A model generated the notes under the pieces. It was not told where the DNA came from, did no database searches, and worked only from the letters and a program-made list of their open reading frames with translations. Both the position numbers and the translations under genes were made by a program. DNA of 64,000 nt, from the NCBI RefSeq assembly GCF_027568575.1, contig NZ_JANUVP010000005.1; one strand, written 5' to 3'. The DNA is from Caldifermentibacillus hisashii. Its GTDB lineage: Bacteria > Bacillota > Bacilli > Bacillales > Caldibacillaceae. Below are positions 25,634 through 34,586 of this stretch, in pieces; position 1 is the first letter of the stretch; the number at the start of each line of letters is the position of its first letter.

Positions 25634-27481
25634 CTACTCTACCACCGTCACCCCATATTCCTTAAACCATACATGGAACTGGGCGAGGAAGGCGAGAAGC
25701 TGTGGACCGGTCATTAGTTGCCCGAACCAAGGGACGTCAAATTTTTCCCCACCGGACTGAACCAATTCCAAAAGCGTTTCTTTCTTGAAAAATTCATGGA
25801 GTGGAGAACTTTTGTCTGCTAAAATACTTTCAAGCCACCGGATAACTCCTTTTGTATAACCCGGATTATGGGTTTTCGGATACGGACTTTTTTTACGATA
25901 AAGGATTTCATTTGGTAAAATGTCCTCCAAAGCCTTCCTCAATATGCCTTTTTCATGACCGCCCAATGTTTTCATTTCCCATGGAATATTCCAAACATAC
26001 TCGACTAGCCGGTGATCGGCAAACGGGACGCGGACCTCGAGGCTCGCCCCCATACTCATCCGGTCTTTCCGCTCAAGCAAGGTTGTCATGAACCATATCA
26101 TATTTAAATAGAATAATTGCCGGCGCCCCACCTCATCAGCAGATTCTCCATTGAGTAGCGGCGTTTCTGTTACCGATTCTAAGTACCGAGCCTCGATATA
26201 TTCATTGATGTTTAATTTTTGACGCCACCCTTCACTCAATAAATGATTACGAGCATTAATTGATCGCATCCACGGAAATTGGCTGGATGAAAGCTCATGT
26301 TTTTTATGAAACCACGGATAGCCGCCAAAAATTTCATCGGCACATTCTCCTGAAAGACTTACAACAAAATCCTTTTTTATTTCCCGGCAAAACCATAACA
26401 AGGAAGAATCAATGTCTGCCATTCCGGGTAAATCACGGACAAGGACTGCCTCTGTTAAGTATTCAACAAGCTCATCATTGGAAATTACACATCTATGATG
26501 GACCGTATGAAATGTATCTGACATCAACTGGATGTACTTAGCATCTGAGTTTGGTTGAAATTCAGTTGCATGAAAATACTGGTCATTCCCTTCATAATCA
26601 ATGGAGTACGTGTGAAGTCGGCCTTTTCCTTCTTTGGCAAAATGCTCCGCCGCAATCGCGGTAATTGCGCTGGAGTCCACACCGCCGGACAAAAATGTAC
26701 AGACCGGCACATCGGAAACAAGCTGACGAACAACGGCATCTCTCACTAGAGAACGTACCTTTTCAACCGTCTCATCCACAGAATCCGGGTGTGGCTCACT
26801 TTTCACCTGCCAATAACGCCAAACTTTCAAGCCATCCCGGGTAAAAGTGAGGGCATGGGCCGGGCGCAATTCCATGACTCCTTTAAAAATGCCATGTCCG
26901 GGAGTATGGGAAGGTCCTAAAGCTAAGACTTCCGATAATCCGTCAAAGCCAATTTTTGCCTCAACATCCGGATGGGCAAGAATCGCTTTTATTTCCGAAC
27001 CAATAATTAAAGAACTGCCCTTTTCACTGTAAAAAAATGGTTTTACTCCAAGCCGATCACGCGCTGCAAAGATTTTTTCTTCTGCTTCATCCCAAATGAC
27101 AAAGGCAAAAATTCCGTTCAAATGGCGGACACAATCTTCCTTCCATTCAATATAAGAGGTAAGTAACACTTCTGTATCCGAATGGCCTTTGAACTGATGG
27201 CCTCTTTTTATCAACTCTCGCCGAATGTCTTCAGTATTATATAACTCACCATTATAAATCATTGTATAGGTTTTGCCTTCAAATATTTTTGTCATCGGCT
27301 GCCGGCCTCCGATTGGGTCGACAACAACTAATCGTTTATGACCGAAAGCGACATGTGAATCAATAAAAATATTTGTGTCATCGGGTCCGCGTTTTGATAA
27401 TGTTTCCGTCATCTTTCTTACCGTATCATATTCACCTTTTAAATTTTTTCGGAAGTCAATCCAAGCTGTAATACCGCACAT
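25634..27481 (-). CDS. asnO: Asparagine synthase (glutamine-hydrolysing), AsnO-like
   Basis: A 615-residue two-domain enzyme that makes asparagine from aspartate, glutamine and ATP. The N-terminal class II glutaminase starts with the nucleophile (MCGITAWIDF) and has the typical KRGPDDTN and NGELYN motifs; the synthetase domain has the pyrophosphate loop SGGVDSSAI near residue 265. Length and N-terminal sequence fit AsnO, the B. subtilis paralogue that matters for sporulation, better than AsnB. The ATG has AAGGGGTG upstream. It stands alone and no frameshift is seen. Confidence 0.88.
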   Translation of the reverse strand: MCGITAWIDFRKNLKGEYDTVRKMTETLSKRGPDDTNIFIDSHVAFGHKRLVVVDPIGGRQPMTKIFEGKTYTMIYNGELYNTEDIRRELIKRGHQFKGHSDTEVLLTSYIEWKEDCVRHLNGIFAFVIWDEAEEKIFAARDRLGVKPFFYSEKGSSLIIGSEIKAILAHPDVEAKIGFDGLSEVLALGPSHTPGHGIFKGVMELRPAHALTFTRDGLKVWRYWQVKSEPHPDSVDETVEKVRSLVRDAVVRQLVSDVPVCTFLSGGVDSSAITAIAAEHFAKEGKGRLHTYSIDYEGNDQYFHATEFQPNSDAKYIQLMSDTFHTVHHRCVISNDELVEYLTEAVLVRDLPGMADIDSSLLWFCREIKKDFVVSLSGECADEIFGGYPWFHKKHELSSSQFPWMRSINARNHLLSEGWRQKLNINEYIEARYLESVTETPLLNGESADEVGRRQLFYLNMIWFMTTLLERKDRMSMGASLEVRVPFADHRLVEYVWNIPWEMKTLGGHEKGILRKALEDILPNEILYRKKSPYPKTHNPGYTKGVIRWLESILADKSSPLHEFFKKETLLELVQSGGEKFDVPWFGQLMTGPQLLAFLAQFHVWFKEYGVTVVE

Positions 27482-27785
27482 TGATAAACACCCCTTCTTT
27501 GCAACGATAAAATATTTTATTTTTAAAGGGATAAAAATGTGCCTATAGGAAAAAATTTCCTGTTAACAAAACTACCATTGGATAAGTTTGCGATTTGATC
27601 AAAACGAGATATTTTTCAAAAGATAAGCCTAAAAAATCAAATAAAAGTTAAGAAAACTTGATAATGTGATTCAGATGTTTTACCATACAGAAAGGTAAAG
27701 GAAAAAAGTGGCGATTCATGCGAGGAAACTTTACATAATATTTTGACTTATCGGGTTGAATCCCATTAATTAAGGAGATGAAGGA
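27482..27785. other. Divergent intergenic region asnO / cyclophilin
   Basis: About 300 AT-rich bases that must contain both divergent promoters. Nothing beyond ribosome sites (AAGGGGTG for asnO, AAGGAGATG for the cyclophilin) could be supported. Confidence 0.4.
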
Positions 27786-28385
27786 ATGAGCGAAAAAATG
27801 TATCCACAATTTACTCCGGAAGTGCAAGCAAATGAAATTGTCGCTGAAATGGTGACCAATCAAGGGACAATTAAATTGAAATTATTTCCTGAATATGCGC
27901 CAAAAACAGTGGAAAATTTCGTTACCCATGCAAAAAATGGTTATTATGAAGGGATTATTTTCCATCGTGTGATTAAAGATTTCATGATTCAAGGAGGAGA
28001 CCCGACCGGAACCGGTATGGGTGGGGAAAGTATTTACGGTCATTCGTTTGAAGATGAGTTTTCCCCGGACTTGTTCAATTTCCGTGGAGCTTTAAGTATG
28101 GCGAATGCCGGGCCGAATACGAACGGAAGCCAATTTTTTATTGTACAAAAACAAGATATGGATCCGGGTTTTGCCGATCAAATGAAACGTGCCGGTTATC
28201 CGGATGAAATTATAGAGCATTATCAACAAAACGGCGGGACACCATGGCTCGACTTCCGTCATACTGTATTTGGGCAAGTTATCGAAGGGATGGATATTGT
28301 TGATAAAATCGCTACCGTTCCGACCGGTGCCGGAGACCGTCCAATTGAAAATGTTGTAATTGAGAAAATTACTGTCGCCGAATAA
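27786..28385 (+). CDS. Peptidyl-prolyl cis-trans isomerase, cyclophilin type
   Basis: A 199-residue cytoplasmic cyclophilin that speeds proline isomerisation in folding proteins. The core motifs FHRVIKDFMIQGGDPTGTGMGG and GSQFFIV are intact, and GQVIEGMDIVDKIA closes the fold. It is longer than B. subtilis PpiB (143 residues) because of an N-terminal extension and an insert around DPGFADQMKRAGYP, a form usual in other Bacillaceae. No signal peptide. The start has AAGGAG upstream. A terminator follows. Confidence 0.92.
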   Translation: MSEKMYPQFTPEVQANEIVAEMVTNQGTIKLKLFPEYAPKTVENFVTHAKNGYYEGIIFHRVIKDFMIQGGDPTGTGMGGESIYGHSFEDEFSPDLFNFRGALSMANAGPNTNGSQFFIVQKQDMDPGFADQMKRAGYPDEIIEHYQQNGGTPWLDFRHTVFGQVIEGMDIVDKIATVPTGAGDRPIENVVIEKITVAE

Positions 28386-28395
28386 TCATATGGAA

Positions 28396-28436
28396 GGGTC
28401 GACTATTTGTATCGGTAGCGACCCGATTTCCTTTTT
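28396..28436 (+). terminator. Terminator after the cyclophilin gene
   Basis: GGGTCG pairs with CGACCC across 17 bases, with a T run six bases further. Confidence 0.7.
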
Positions 28437-28497
28437 TGGCTAATAGCTAATAGGAAAGTATAAATTTTTCAATTTCTACTTTCCTAACGCATAAGCC

Positions 28498-28550
28498 CAA
28501 CTACGGCTCTGCCATCGCTTTAAGGCTTGGCAGTCGCCGAGTTTTCCTTA
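28498..28550. repeat. Dispersed repeat, family C, copy 2
   Basis: CAACTACGGCTCTGC, AAGGCTTGGC and GCCGAGTTTTCCTTA, as in the copies at 20971 and 34148. Its last bases overlap the probable -35 of the next gene. Confidence 0.8.
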
Positions 28551-28576
28551 CAACGTATCTGAAAAATTGCTATAAT
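28548..28576 (+). promoter_or_regulatory. Probable sigmaA promoter of the 63-residue membrane protein
   Basis: TTACAA (28548-28553), 17 bases, then TATAAT (28571-28576), 36 bases before the start codon. The -35 is supplied by the tail of a dispersed repeat. Confidence 0.6.
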
Positions 28577-28611
28577 TATAGAAATTGAACGAATATTAGG
28601 GGTGTTTTAGG

Positions 28612-28803
28612 ATGCTTTATCTCTATTTTCCGGAAGATAAATCAGAATATATTCCGGCGCTAATTTCATTTGCAATCTTTTTGATTTTTTGCATCCTCAC
28701 TTTTCTTTGGATTATTAAATACTCAAAAAAGGAAGAACTGCGGACAAAGGAATTAGAAGAGCAAATTAAACAGAATTTGGATGAAACGGGGAGAAAACGG
28801 TGA
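28612..28803 (+). CDS. Small single-span membrane protein (63 residues)
   Basis: Residues 13-36 form one hydrophobic helix, followed by KYSKKEE and a charged, probably coiled tail (RTKELEEQIKQNL). AGGGGTG lies seven bases before the ATG and a good promoter precedes it, so it is very likely expressed. I do not recognise a named family. The stop overlaps the left end of a repeat/terminator element. Confidence 0.65.
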   Translation: MLYLYFPEDKSEYIPALISFAIFLIFCILTFLWIIKYSKKEELRTKELEEQIKQNLDETGRKR

Positions 28804-28913
28804 AGGGGTTGTCCGGAAAGTAGAAATCCCCTAATAAACATATGATGTTTCAATCTTTTAAAGCATGAAAGGGGCATCCAAAAGTCGAAAAAATGACTTT
28901 TCGGACACCCCTT
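28803..28913 (+). mobile_element. Small inverted-repeat element with built-in terminator
   Basis: The ends are AAGGGGTTGTCCGGAAAGT (28803-28821) and ACTTTTCGGACACCCCTT (28896-28913), an imperfect terminal inverted repeat. The right 45 bases also form a hairpin of their own (GGGGCATCC..AAAAGTC with GACTTTTCGGACACCCC) followed by TTTTATTT, so the element probably terminates the upstream gene. It resembles a MITE or the two fused ends of a deleted insertion sequence. Only this copy was seen in the window. Confidence 0.55.
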
Positions 28914-29085
28914 TTATTTATGCTGTATCAGATTTTAAAGGACAAATACAGGCGAATTTTCGAAAAAGTATTCGAGACCAATTTTATAAAAATCTGCATC
29001 GAGCCACTCTATAAGTTCTCGCAAAAGCTTGTTCATCGAGCCACTCTACAGTCAAGTTTTCTGGCGACCTCGCTTTAAACCAAGT

Positions 29086-30249
29086 TTAAGATAAAGCCTT
29101 TTTTAAACGTCCCAGCCCATCTTCCAGCAATGATCGCGGGCAGCCGATATTCATCCGGACAAATCCTTCACCCTCGACACCATACTTGCCGCCCGGTTCC
29201 AAAGCTAATTTTCCTTTTTCTACCAACAATTTTTTTAAGTCGTTGTCAGATAACCCGAGGCTGCGACAGTCAATCCACAGTAAATACGTTCCTTCCGGGG
29301 AGATGGCCTTCACCGACGGAATTTCCTGTTCAATAAACTGCAGCGCATAGTCGCGATTGTCTTGTAAGTAGGTAAGCAAGTTTTCAAGCCACGCTTCACC
29401 GTGTTTATATGCGGCTTCTAATGCGACGCGACCAAATATGTTTAGTCCGTGAAAACTAATTTTTCCTTGCACACTTTGCACCTTTTTACGCAATTCAGCA
29501 TTGGGAATGATCATTAATGACGCCTGCAAGCCCGGAATATTAAACGTTTTACTCGGTGCGATGCAGGTAATGGTCAATTCTTGTAAATTCGAGCTTAAAC
29601 TGGCAATCGGAATATGTTGATTCGGTTTATAAATAATGTCGGCATGAATTTCATCTGAAACAATTTTGGCGCTATATTTATGACAAAGGTCACCGAGTTT
29701 CTCCAACTCTTCTCGACGCCAAACACGCCCGACCGGATTATGTGGATTACATAAAATAAACAGCTTCACCCCGGATTTTAATTTTGCTTCAAAATCTGCA
29801 AAATCAATTTCATATTTTCCGTTATGTAAAAGTAATGGATTTTTCACAACGATGCGGTGATTATTTTCGATCATATGATAAAAAGGATGATATACCGGTG
29901 TTTGAATTAAGATTTTATCGCCTTCTTCCGTCAAAGCCTGGATGGCGAAACCCAAAGCGGTAACGACACCGGGACTGGGAAGAAGCCAATTTTCTTCAAG
30001 ATCCCATTGGTACCGCTTATGAACCCAATTTTTTACAGCTTGGAAAACATCCGGTGAAGCTTGCCCATATCCAAAAACACCATGACGGGCCCGCGTTTCT
30101 ATGGCTTCAGTAATTTCCGGCGGCGAGGCAAAGTCCATATCGGCCACCCACATAGGCAGCAGGTCATCCGTACCATAAATGGTTTTTAAAGCATTCCACT
30201 TCACGGAGTCTGTACCTTTCCGTTCTATAAATGTATCAAATTCTTTCAT
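29086..30249 (-). CDS. patB: Cysteine-S-conjugate beta-lyase PatB (MalY/PatB aminotransferase fold)
   Basis: A 387-residue PLP enzyme that cleaves carbon-sulfur bonds of cystathionine and cysteine conjugates. The internal aldimine Lys is in APSKTFNIPG, with the binding motifs MWVADMDF at the N-terminus and CNPHNPVGRVW in the middle; the length equals B. subtilis PatB. The ATG at 30249 is preferred, with GGGGGG eight bases upstream; three earlier in-frame starts overlap or precede that site. Cysteine-S-conjugate lyases can finish mercapturate or bacillithiol-conjugate breakdown. Confidence 0.9.
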   Translation of the reverse strand: MKEFDTFIERKGTDSVKWNALKTIYGTDDLLPMWVADMDFASPPEITEAIETRARHGVFGYGQASPDVFQAVKNWVHKRYQWDLEENWLLPSPGVVTALGFAIQALTEEGDKILIQTPVYHPFYHMIENNHRIVVKNPLLLHNGKYEIDFADFEAKLKSGVKLFILCNPHNPVGRVWRREELEKLGDLCHKYSAKIVSDEIHADIIYKPNQHIPIASLSSNLQELTITCIAPSKTFNIPGLQASLMIIPNAELRKKVQSVQGKISFHGLNIFGRVALEAAYKHGEAWLENLLTYLQDNRDYALQFIEQEIPSVKAISPEGTYLLWIDCRSLGLSDNDLKKLLVEKGKLALEPGGKYGVEGEGFVRMNIGCPRSLLEDGLGRLKKALS

Positions 30250-30508
30250 GTTCATTCCCCCCATTTTTTCTCTAATCATAACACATTCAATTCGATTATA
30301 ATAAATTGTTTATTCTGGTCTATCTGTAAAAAGAAAATGCCGGATTTGGCAAGCTACCCGATTGAGCCTGAGCAAAATTTAATCAGTTCAATAGCTGGTC
30401 AGAATAGATATCCGGTTTCCCGATTCAGCCACGCAAAGCCTTTATTTTTTATCAGTTGACCGGATTAGTATTAGAAGTCCAGTTTTAACAAGCCACCCAA
30501 GACCTATA

Positions 30509-31354
30509 TCATTGAATAAATTTTTTTATCAGTTCAACCGTTCGTTCTGGTCTTTCTTCAGGGATGAGATGTCCGGTTTTTGGCAAAATAACTAATTCTG
30601 AGTCCGGCAAATCATTTTTCAACCGTTTACCGACGATAATAGGTACGATTTTATCGGAATCTCCCCAAACAAGGAGGATCGGAGTTTTTATTTTTTTTAG
30701 AATTGGTTGCGGCAGGTCATCTTCTCGGTCACGAATAAATTTTGCTAGGGCACGGAATATATTGTCATATTTGATAAAAGGCTCCAAATATCCTTTTACC
30801 ATTTCATCGGTGATAATAGATTTATTATAAACCACTTTGGCTAAATTTCCTTCAACACCGCCTGATTTGATTAACCATCTTTTCACAAACATACCGGAAA
30901 ACGGCAAATAACTGAGGGCAATAAGCGATTTTCGAACCTGTTTTAAATACGCGGAACCTGCCAATAAGACCGCCTTTTCAAAAGTTTCCGGACTTTGATA
31001 AAGCATATGGAGGCCAATTTGTCCGCCCATCGAATGACCAATGATGGAAACATTTTTTAAGTTTAGAACATGAATTAATTTTAACAGCGATGCAGTTATA
31101 TTTTTATAAGAATAAGTGAAGTCCAACGTTTTTCCACTATTGCCAAAAGGGGGGAAGTCAACTGAAACAATTTCATATGAATCCATTAATTCAGGAATTA
31201 CGTAGCGAAAACTAAAACTTGATGATAGGAAACCATGAATGAAAAATAGGGTTTTTGTTGCATTTCGGTTTTGATAATGTTCGTAGTAAAAATCAATTCC
31301 ATTAATTTCTCTGACATTAACGTAGTTTTTCGTGTTGATTAATGGGGTAACCAC
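30509..31354 (-). CDS. yugF: Alpha/beta hydrolase, YugF-like
   Basis: A 281-residue alpha/beta hydrolase with oxyanion motif FFIHGFLSSSF, nucleophile elbow GHSMGG, acid in WGDSDKIV and catalytic His in KTGHLIPEE. The position between patB and yugI-type genes follows B. subtilis, supporting YugF. The start is GTG 31354 because GGAGGG lies eight bases upstream; the upstream extension to 31435 would add a hydrophobic stretch but has no ribosome site. The substrate is unknown; lipase, esterase or haloperoxidase activity is possible. Confidence 0.8.
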   Translation of the reverse strand: MVTPLINTKNYVNVREINGIDFYYEHYQNRNATKTLFFIHGFLSSSFSFRYVIPELMDSYEIVSVDFPPFGNSGKTLDFTYSYKNITASLLKLIHVLNLKNVSIIGHSMGGQIGLHMLYQSPETFEKAVLLAGSAYLKQVRKSLIALSYLPFSGMFVKRWLIKSGGVEGNLAKVVYNKSIITDEMVKGYLEPFIKYDNIFRALAKFIRDREDDLPQPILKKIKTPILLVWGDSDKIVPIIVGKRLKNDLPDSELVILPKTGHLIPEERPERTVELIKKFIQ

Positions 31355-31519
31355 AATTTTTTCCCTCCAGAAGCTAAGTTGTTCGGATAAAAGGCAAATA
31401 AAAAAGGACAAACCAAAATAGGTTGTCCACATCAAAAAGGGGGGAATACTTGAAAGCCTAGTAGTTGTAGTTTAGCCTTAAATGACTAAATATATACATA
31501 TCTTGAAAAAAATTCTTGA

Positions 31520-31741
31520 TTAATGAAGTATTTTTTGTTCATTACAGCAATCGATCAGGTCTGAAATTGGAATATCCAATACACTGGATAAATTAAAAAG
31601 GGTATCTTGATCAGGGGTCATTTGATTTTCTTCCAACTGTTGAACCATTTTTAAACTTTTTCGAATCCGCATTGCCAGTTCTTCTTGAGACATATTAAAA
31701 TTTTCCCGACATTCCATTATTTTTTGTCCAATTGTAAGCAT
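31520..31741 (-). CDS. XRE-family HTH regulator, 73 residues
   Basis: A single helix-turn-helix domain (IGQKIMECRENFNMSQEELA, then a recognition helix ending in LEENQMTPD) with a short C-terminal tail. AGGAGGGG precedes the ATG. It stands alone between yugF and yugI. Small XRE proteins of this size often repress themselves or neighbours; the target is unknown. One odd point is the third-helix segment RKSLKMVQQLEEN, which departs from the common S-x-x-x-I-S-x-x-E pattern. Confidence 0.75.
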   Translation of the reverse strand: MLTIGQKIMECRENFNMSQEELAMRIRKSLKMVQQLEENQMTPDQDTLFNLSSVLDIPISDLIDCCNEQKILH

Positions 31742-31869
31742 CTTTCTCCCCTCCTATTGTCATATTTCTAAGTTAATTATACTATAATTTGTTTCTTGAT
31801 TGCATTTAAAATAGTGACATTTTTTAGAAATTTAAACTTATTAAAATTGCAAGAAGTTGTTACCAAGTT

Positions 31870-31898
31870 TTGAAAAACAATTTTGTATATGGTAAAAT
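31870..31898 (+). promoter_or_regulatory. Probable yugI promoter
   Basis: TTGAAA (31870-31875), 17 bases, then TAAAAT (31893-31898); a second TATAAT-like sequence follows at once. No sigmaB-type GTTTAA/GGGTAT pair was seen. Confidence 0.5.
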
Positions 31899-31931
31899 AT
31901 TATAATGGATTTTAGACTTAGGAGTGTTTTC

Positions 31932-32336
31932 ATGAATGAAAAAATTGAAGTGGGTAGTATTGTAAAAGGAAAAGTTTCAGGGATACAGCCGTATGGTGCG
32001 TTTATTGCAATCGGTGAGGATCGGCAAGGACTTATTCATATTTCTGAGATAACCAATGGGTATGTAAAAGATATTCATGATTATTTAGAAGTAGGCGATG
32101 AGGTTTCTGTTAAAGTTATAGCGATTGATGAAGAGAGCGGAAAAATTAGTTTATCATTAAAGGCGGTTACCGATTCGGACCATAATGAAAAAAATCCCCG
32201 TCATAAGGAATATAATAAAGATCATTTGGAAGAGTTACTTGCTTCATCCAGTCAAGGGTTTAATTCGCTGAAAGAAAAACTTACCGAGTGGATTGAAGAA
32301 TCAAAAAAGAATGAAGGTATGATTCAGAAGAAATAG
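31932..32336 (+). CDS. yugI: S1 RNA-binding protein YugI (general stress protein 13)
   Basis: A 134-residue ribosome-associated S1-domain protein. The S1 fold spans residues 1-75: VGSIVKGKVSGIQPYGAFIAI, then GLIHISEI and VKVIAIDEESGKISLSLK. The C-terminal half is charged and helical. B. subtilis GSP13 binds the small ribosomal subunit and is induced by stress. ATG 31932 follows TTAGGAGTG; an ATG at 31905 lies before the ribosome site. Confidence 0.9.
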   Translation: MNEKIEVGSIVKGKVSGIQPYGAFIAIGEDRQGLIHISEITNGYVKDIHDYLEVGDEVSVKVIAIDEESGKISLSLKAVTDSDHNEKNPRHKEYNKDHLEELLASSSQGFNSLKEKLTEWIEESKKNEGMIQKK

Positions 32337-32810
32337 TCGCTGTATAAGGATTTAATTTCGTCGATTTGCTCCATGAAATTTTTGATGATTCGGAATATCG
32401 TTACTTTACAACAGTATAGTATATAGATGCTATACTTTTATTTGTTAAAAGAGGATTTCAAGAAGTTCGGGAAAAGCTTGAGTTTTTCTGCAATTGGCTG
32501 TATGGAGAATTTATGTTTAGGGGCTTGTGGTGACGGAATTACCATTGCCAAACATGTTTAGGAAAGGATGGGGAATTTTTTGACGAGGAGCTCAAAGTTG
32601 ACTGCGTTACAATGCCAAACGTGTCAGGATAAATATGGAGAATTTTCAGAGGAACTAAACTTTCCTGCAATTCTTGGCGCAATTTCCCTCCTTTTGAAGA
32701 CTTTCGTTTTACATTTTAAAAAAAGTGTGAATTTCCGGCAAGCGGCATATGATTGCCCTGTTGAGCTCTCGTGAGGATATGATAAACTATTGAATGAGAG
32801 GGGGAGAAAA
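32337..32810. other. Gap between yugI and rocD
   Basis: About 470 bases with no supported gene. AGTATAG/CTATACT (32413-32436) with a short T tract may terminate yugI. Two diverged copies of a motif (TTACCATTGCCAAACATGTTTAGG near 32541 shortened to TTAC..TGCCAAACRTGT, and again near 32607) are about 65 bases apart, and a third weak relative lies near 38184; they may be remnants of a repeat or of a cysteine-containing small gene (frame with CQTCQDKYGEFSEE). The last 30 bases hold the rocD ribosome site. Confidence 0.4.
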
Positions 32811-34010
32811 ATGAAGGAACAATTATCCGAAAGATTAATGGAACTGGCAGATAAATATGGAGCTCATAATTATCATCCGCTACCGATTGTTATTGCGGAA
32901 GCAGAAGGAGTATGGGTAAAGGACCCTGAAGGAAAGAAATATTTGGATATGTTAAGTGCCTATTCTGCGGTTAATCAAGGTCATCGTCACCCAAAAATTA
33001 TCCGCGCATTGAAAGAACAGGCAGATAAAGTAACACTTACATCAAGGGCTTTTCATAATGACCAGCTAGGGCCTTGGTGTGAAAAAGTTTCAAAATTAAC
33101 CGGAAAAGATATGGTGTTACCAATGAACACCGGAGCCGAAGCAGTTGAAACGGCATTTAAAGCTGCAAGACGTTGGGCTTATGATGTGAAAGGTGTCCGG
33201 CAAAATCAAGCTGAGATTATTGCTTGTGAAGGGAATTTTCACGGAAGGACGATGACAGCGGTTTCCTTATCATCCGAAGAGGAATATAAACGCGGTTTTG
33301 GACCCATGTTGCCGGGAATAAAACGTATTCCGTATGGCGATATTGATGCGTTACAGGCTGCAATTTCACCAAATACTGCCGCTTTTCTGATTGAACCGAT
33401 TCAGGGAGAAGCCGGTATTATCGTACCACCTGAAGGATTTCTTAAGAGAGCCTATGAAATTTGTAAAGAAAACAATATTTTGTTCATGGCTGATGAAATC
33501 CAATCCGGTTTAGGCAGAAGCGGTAAAATGTTTGCCTGTGATTGGGAAGGAGTCAAGCCGGATGTATATATTTTAGGAAAAGCACTTGGCGGAGGGGTTA
33601 TGCCAATTTCTTGTGTAGCAGCCAATGATGACATACTTGGCGTTTTCAATCCGGGTTCGCACGGTTCGACATTTGGCGGTAATCCATTGGCCTGTGCCGT
33701 TTCCATTGCAGCCCTTGATGTAATTGTGGAGGAAGATTTACCTGCACGTTCATTAGAACTGGGGGAATATTTTATCGGTAAATTGAAGACGATTTCAAAT
33801 CCCCATATAAAAGAAGTTCGGGGACGTGGCTTGTTTATTGGTGTTGAACTGGATGAACCGGCACGTCTGTATTGTGAACAACTGAAAGAGGTCGGGCTAC
33901 TTTGTAAAGAAACCCATGAAAATGTTATTCGATTTGCCCCACCACTTATTATCACAAAGGACGAATTGGACTGGGCATTTGATAAAATTGAAAATGTACT
34001 TCACTCTTGA
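32811..34010 (+). CDS. rocD: Ornithine-oxo-acid transaminase RocD
   Basis: A 399-residue class III aminotransferase that converts ornithine and 2-oxoglutarate to glutamate semialdehyde and glutamate in arginine breakdown. The PLP motifs are intact: MNTGAEAVETAFKAARRWAY, FLIEPIQGEAGI, ADEIQSGLGRSG and the Schiff-base Lys in LGKALGGGVMP. ATG 32811 has GAGGGGGAG upstream. No other arginine-degradation genes are adjacent. A promoter of the usual rocD sigma-54 type was looked for but not convincingly found. Confidence 0.95.
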   Translation: MKEQLSERLMELADKYGAHNYHPLPIVIAEAEGVWVKDPEGKKYLDMLSAYSAVNQGHRHPKIIRALKEQADKVTLTSRAFHNDQLGPWCEKVSKLTGKDMVLPMNTGAEAVETAFKAARRWAYDVKGVRQNQAEIIACEGNFHGRTMTAVSLSSEEEYKRGFGPMLPGIKRIPYGDIDALQAAISPNTAAFLIEPIQGEAGIIVPPEGFLKRAYEICKENNILFMADEIQSGLGRSGKMFACDWEGVKPDVYILGKALGGGVMPISCVAANDDILGVFNPGSHGSTFGGNPLACAVSIAALDVIVEEDLPARSLELGEYFIGKLKTISNPHIKEVRGRGLFIGVELDEPARLYCEQLKEVGLLCKETHENVIRFAPPLIITKDELDWAFDKIENVLHS

Positions 34011-34032
34011 AGCACTGTTTCCTTAACGTACT

Positions 34033-34067
34033 AAAAAAACCGGTTGGCATATAGCCCCGGTTTTTTT
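34033..34067 (+). terminator. Terminator after rocD
   Basis: AAAAAACCGG pairs with CCGGTTTTTT across 13 bases; the A and T tracts make it work in both directions. Confidence 0.85.
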
Positions 34068-34147
34068 AGCTAATAGCAGGACTTTCCTAACGCTGCACTA
34101 GAGTGACTTCGGTAGCATTACCTCGCAAGCGAAAATGTTTTTTCGCT

Positions 34148-34199
34148 GAACTACGGCTCTGCTCTCGCATAAAGGCTCGGACGCCCGAGTTTTCTTTAC
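34148..34199. repeat. Dispersed repeat, family C, copy 3
   Basis: GAACTACGGCTCTGC, AAAGGCTCGG and CCCGAGTTTTCTTTA, with a small deletion in the hairpin relative to the copies at 20971 and 28498. On the minus-strand side it abuts the end of yuzA, so it may affect both genes' 3' ends. Confidence 0.8.
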
Positions 34200-34213
34200 T
34201 TTCAGATACGATA

Positions 34214-34447
34214 TTATCTGGTTGTTCTTGGTTCAGCGGAACGTTCTACTTCTCCATTTGACATGAACAAGAGACCAAGATTAATTAACCCGGCAATACC
34301 AACAAGGCTGTAAACAATACGAGAAATTAACGAAGATTGTCCGCCAAAGATTGCGGCCACCAAGTCAAATTGAAATAAACCGATTAGCCCCCAGTTGATT
34401 GCTCCGATAATGGTTAACAATAGTGCGATTCGCTGTAAACCGCTCAT
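34214..34447 (-). CDS. yuzA: DUF378 membrane protein YuzA
   Basis: A 77-residue protein with two hydrophobic spans and the DUF378 signature IGAINWGLIGLFQFDLVAAIFGG. It lies next to yugJ-type and pgi genes exactly as yuzA does in B. subtilis. The ATG has GAGGGATAAT upstream. Function unknown; the family is widespread as a small inner-membrane protein. Confidence 0.88.
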   Translation of the reverse strand: MSGLQRIALLLTIIGAINWGLIGLFQFDLVAAIFGGQSSLISRIVYSLVGIAGLINLGLLFMSNGEVERSAEPRTTR

Positions 34448-34586
34448 AATTATCCCTCCAATAGTAAAAAATCATTTCATTAATAGAATGGTGAAAAAAT
34501 AGAAAATCTATGCATGTGAAGTAAAAAAAACTTAATATAACTTGGTAAAACTTTATATTATAATGGAAAATAAGGAGGCGATTGAT

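Noticed and set aside
28893..29078. Frame of 61 codons starting within the inverted-repeat element
   Set aside because: No ribosome site; it begins in the terminator. A 15-base direct repeat (CATCGAGCCACTCTA) inside it is noted but unexplained.
32740..32810. Sigma-54 (SigL) promoter before rocD
   Set aside because: GGCATATGATTGCC looks similar to a -24/-12 element, but the GG to GC spacing is one base too short, and no activator sites were seen.
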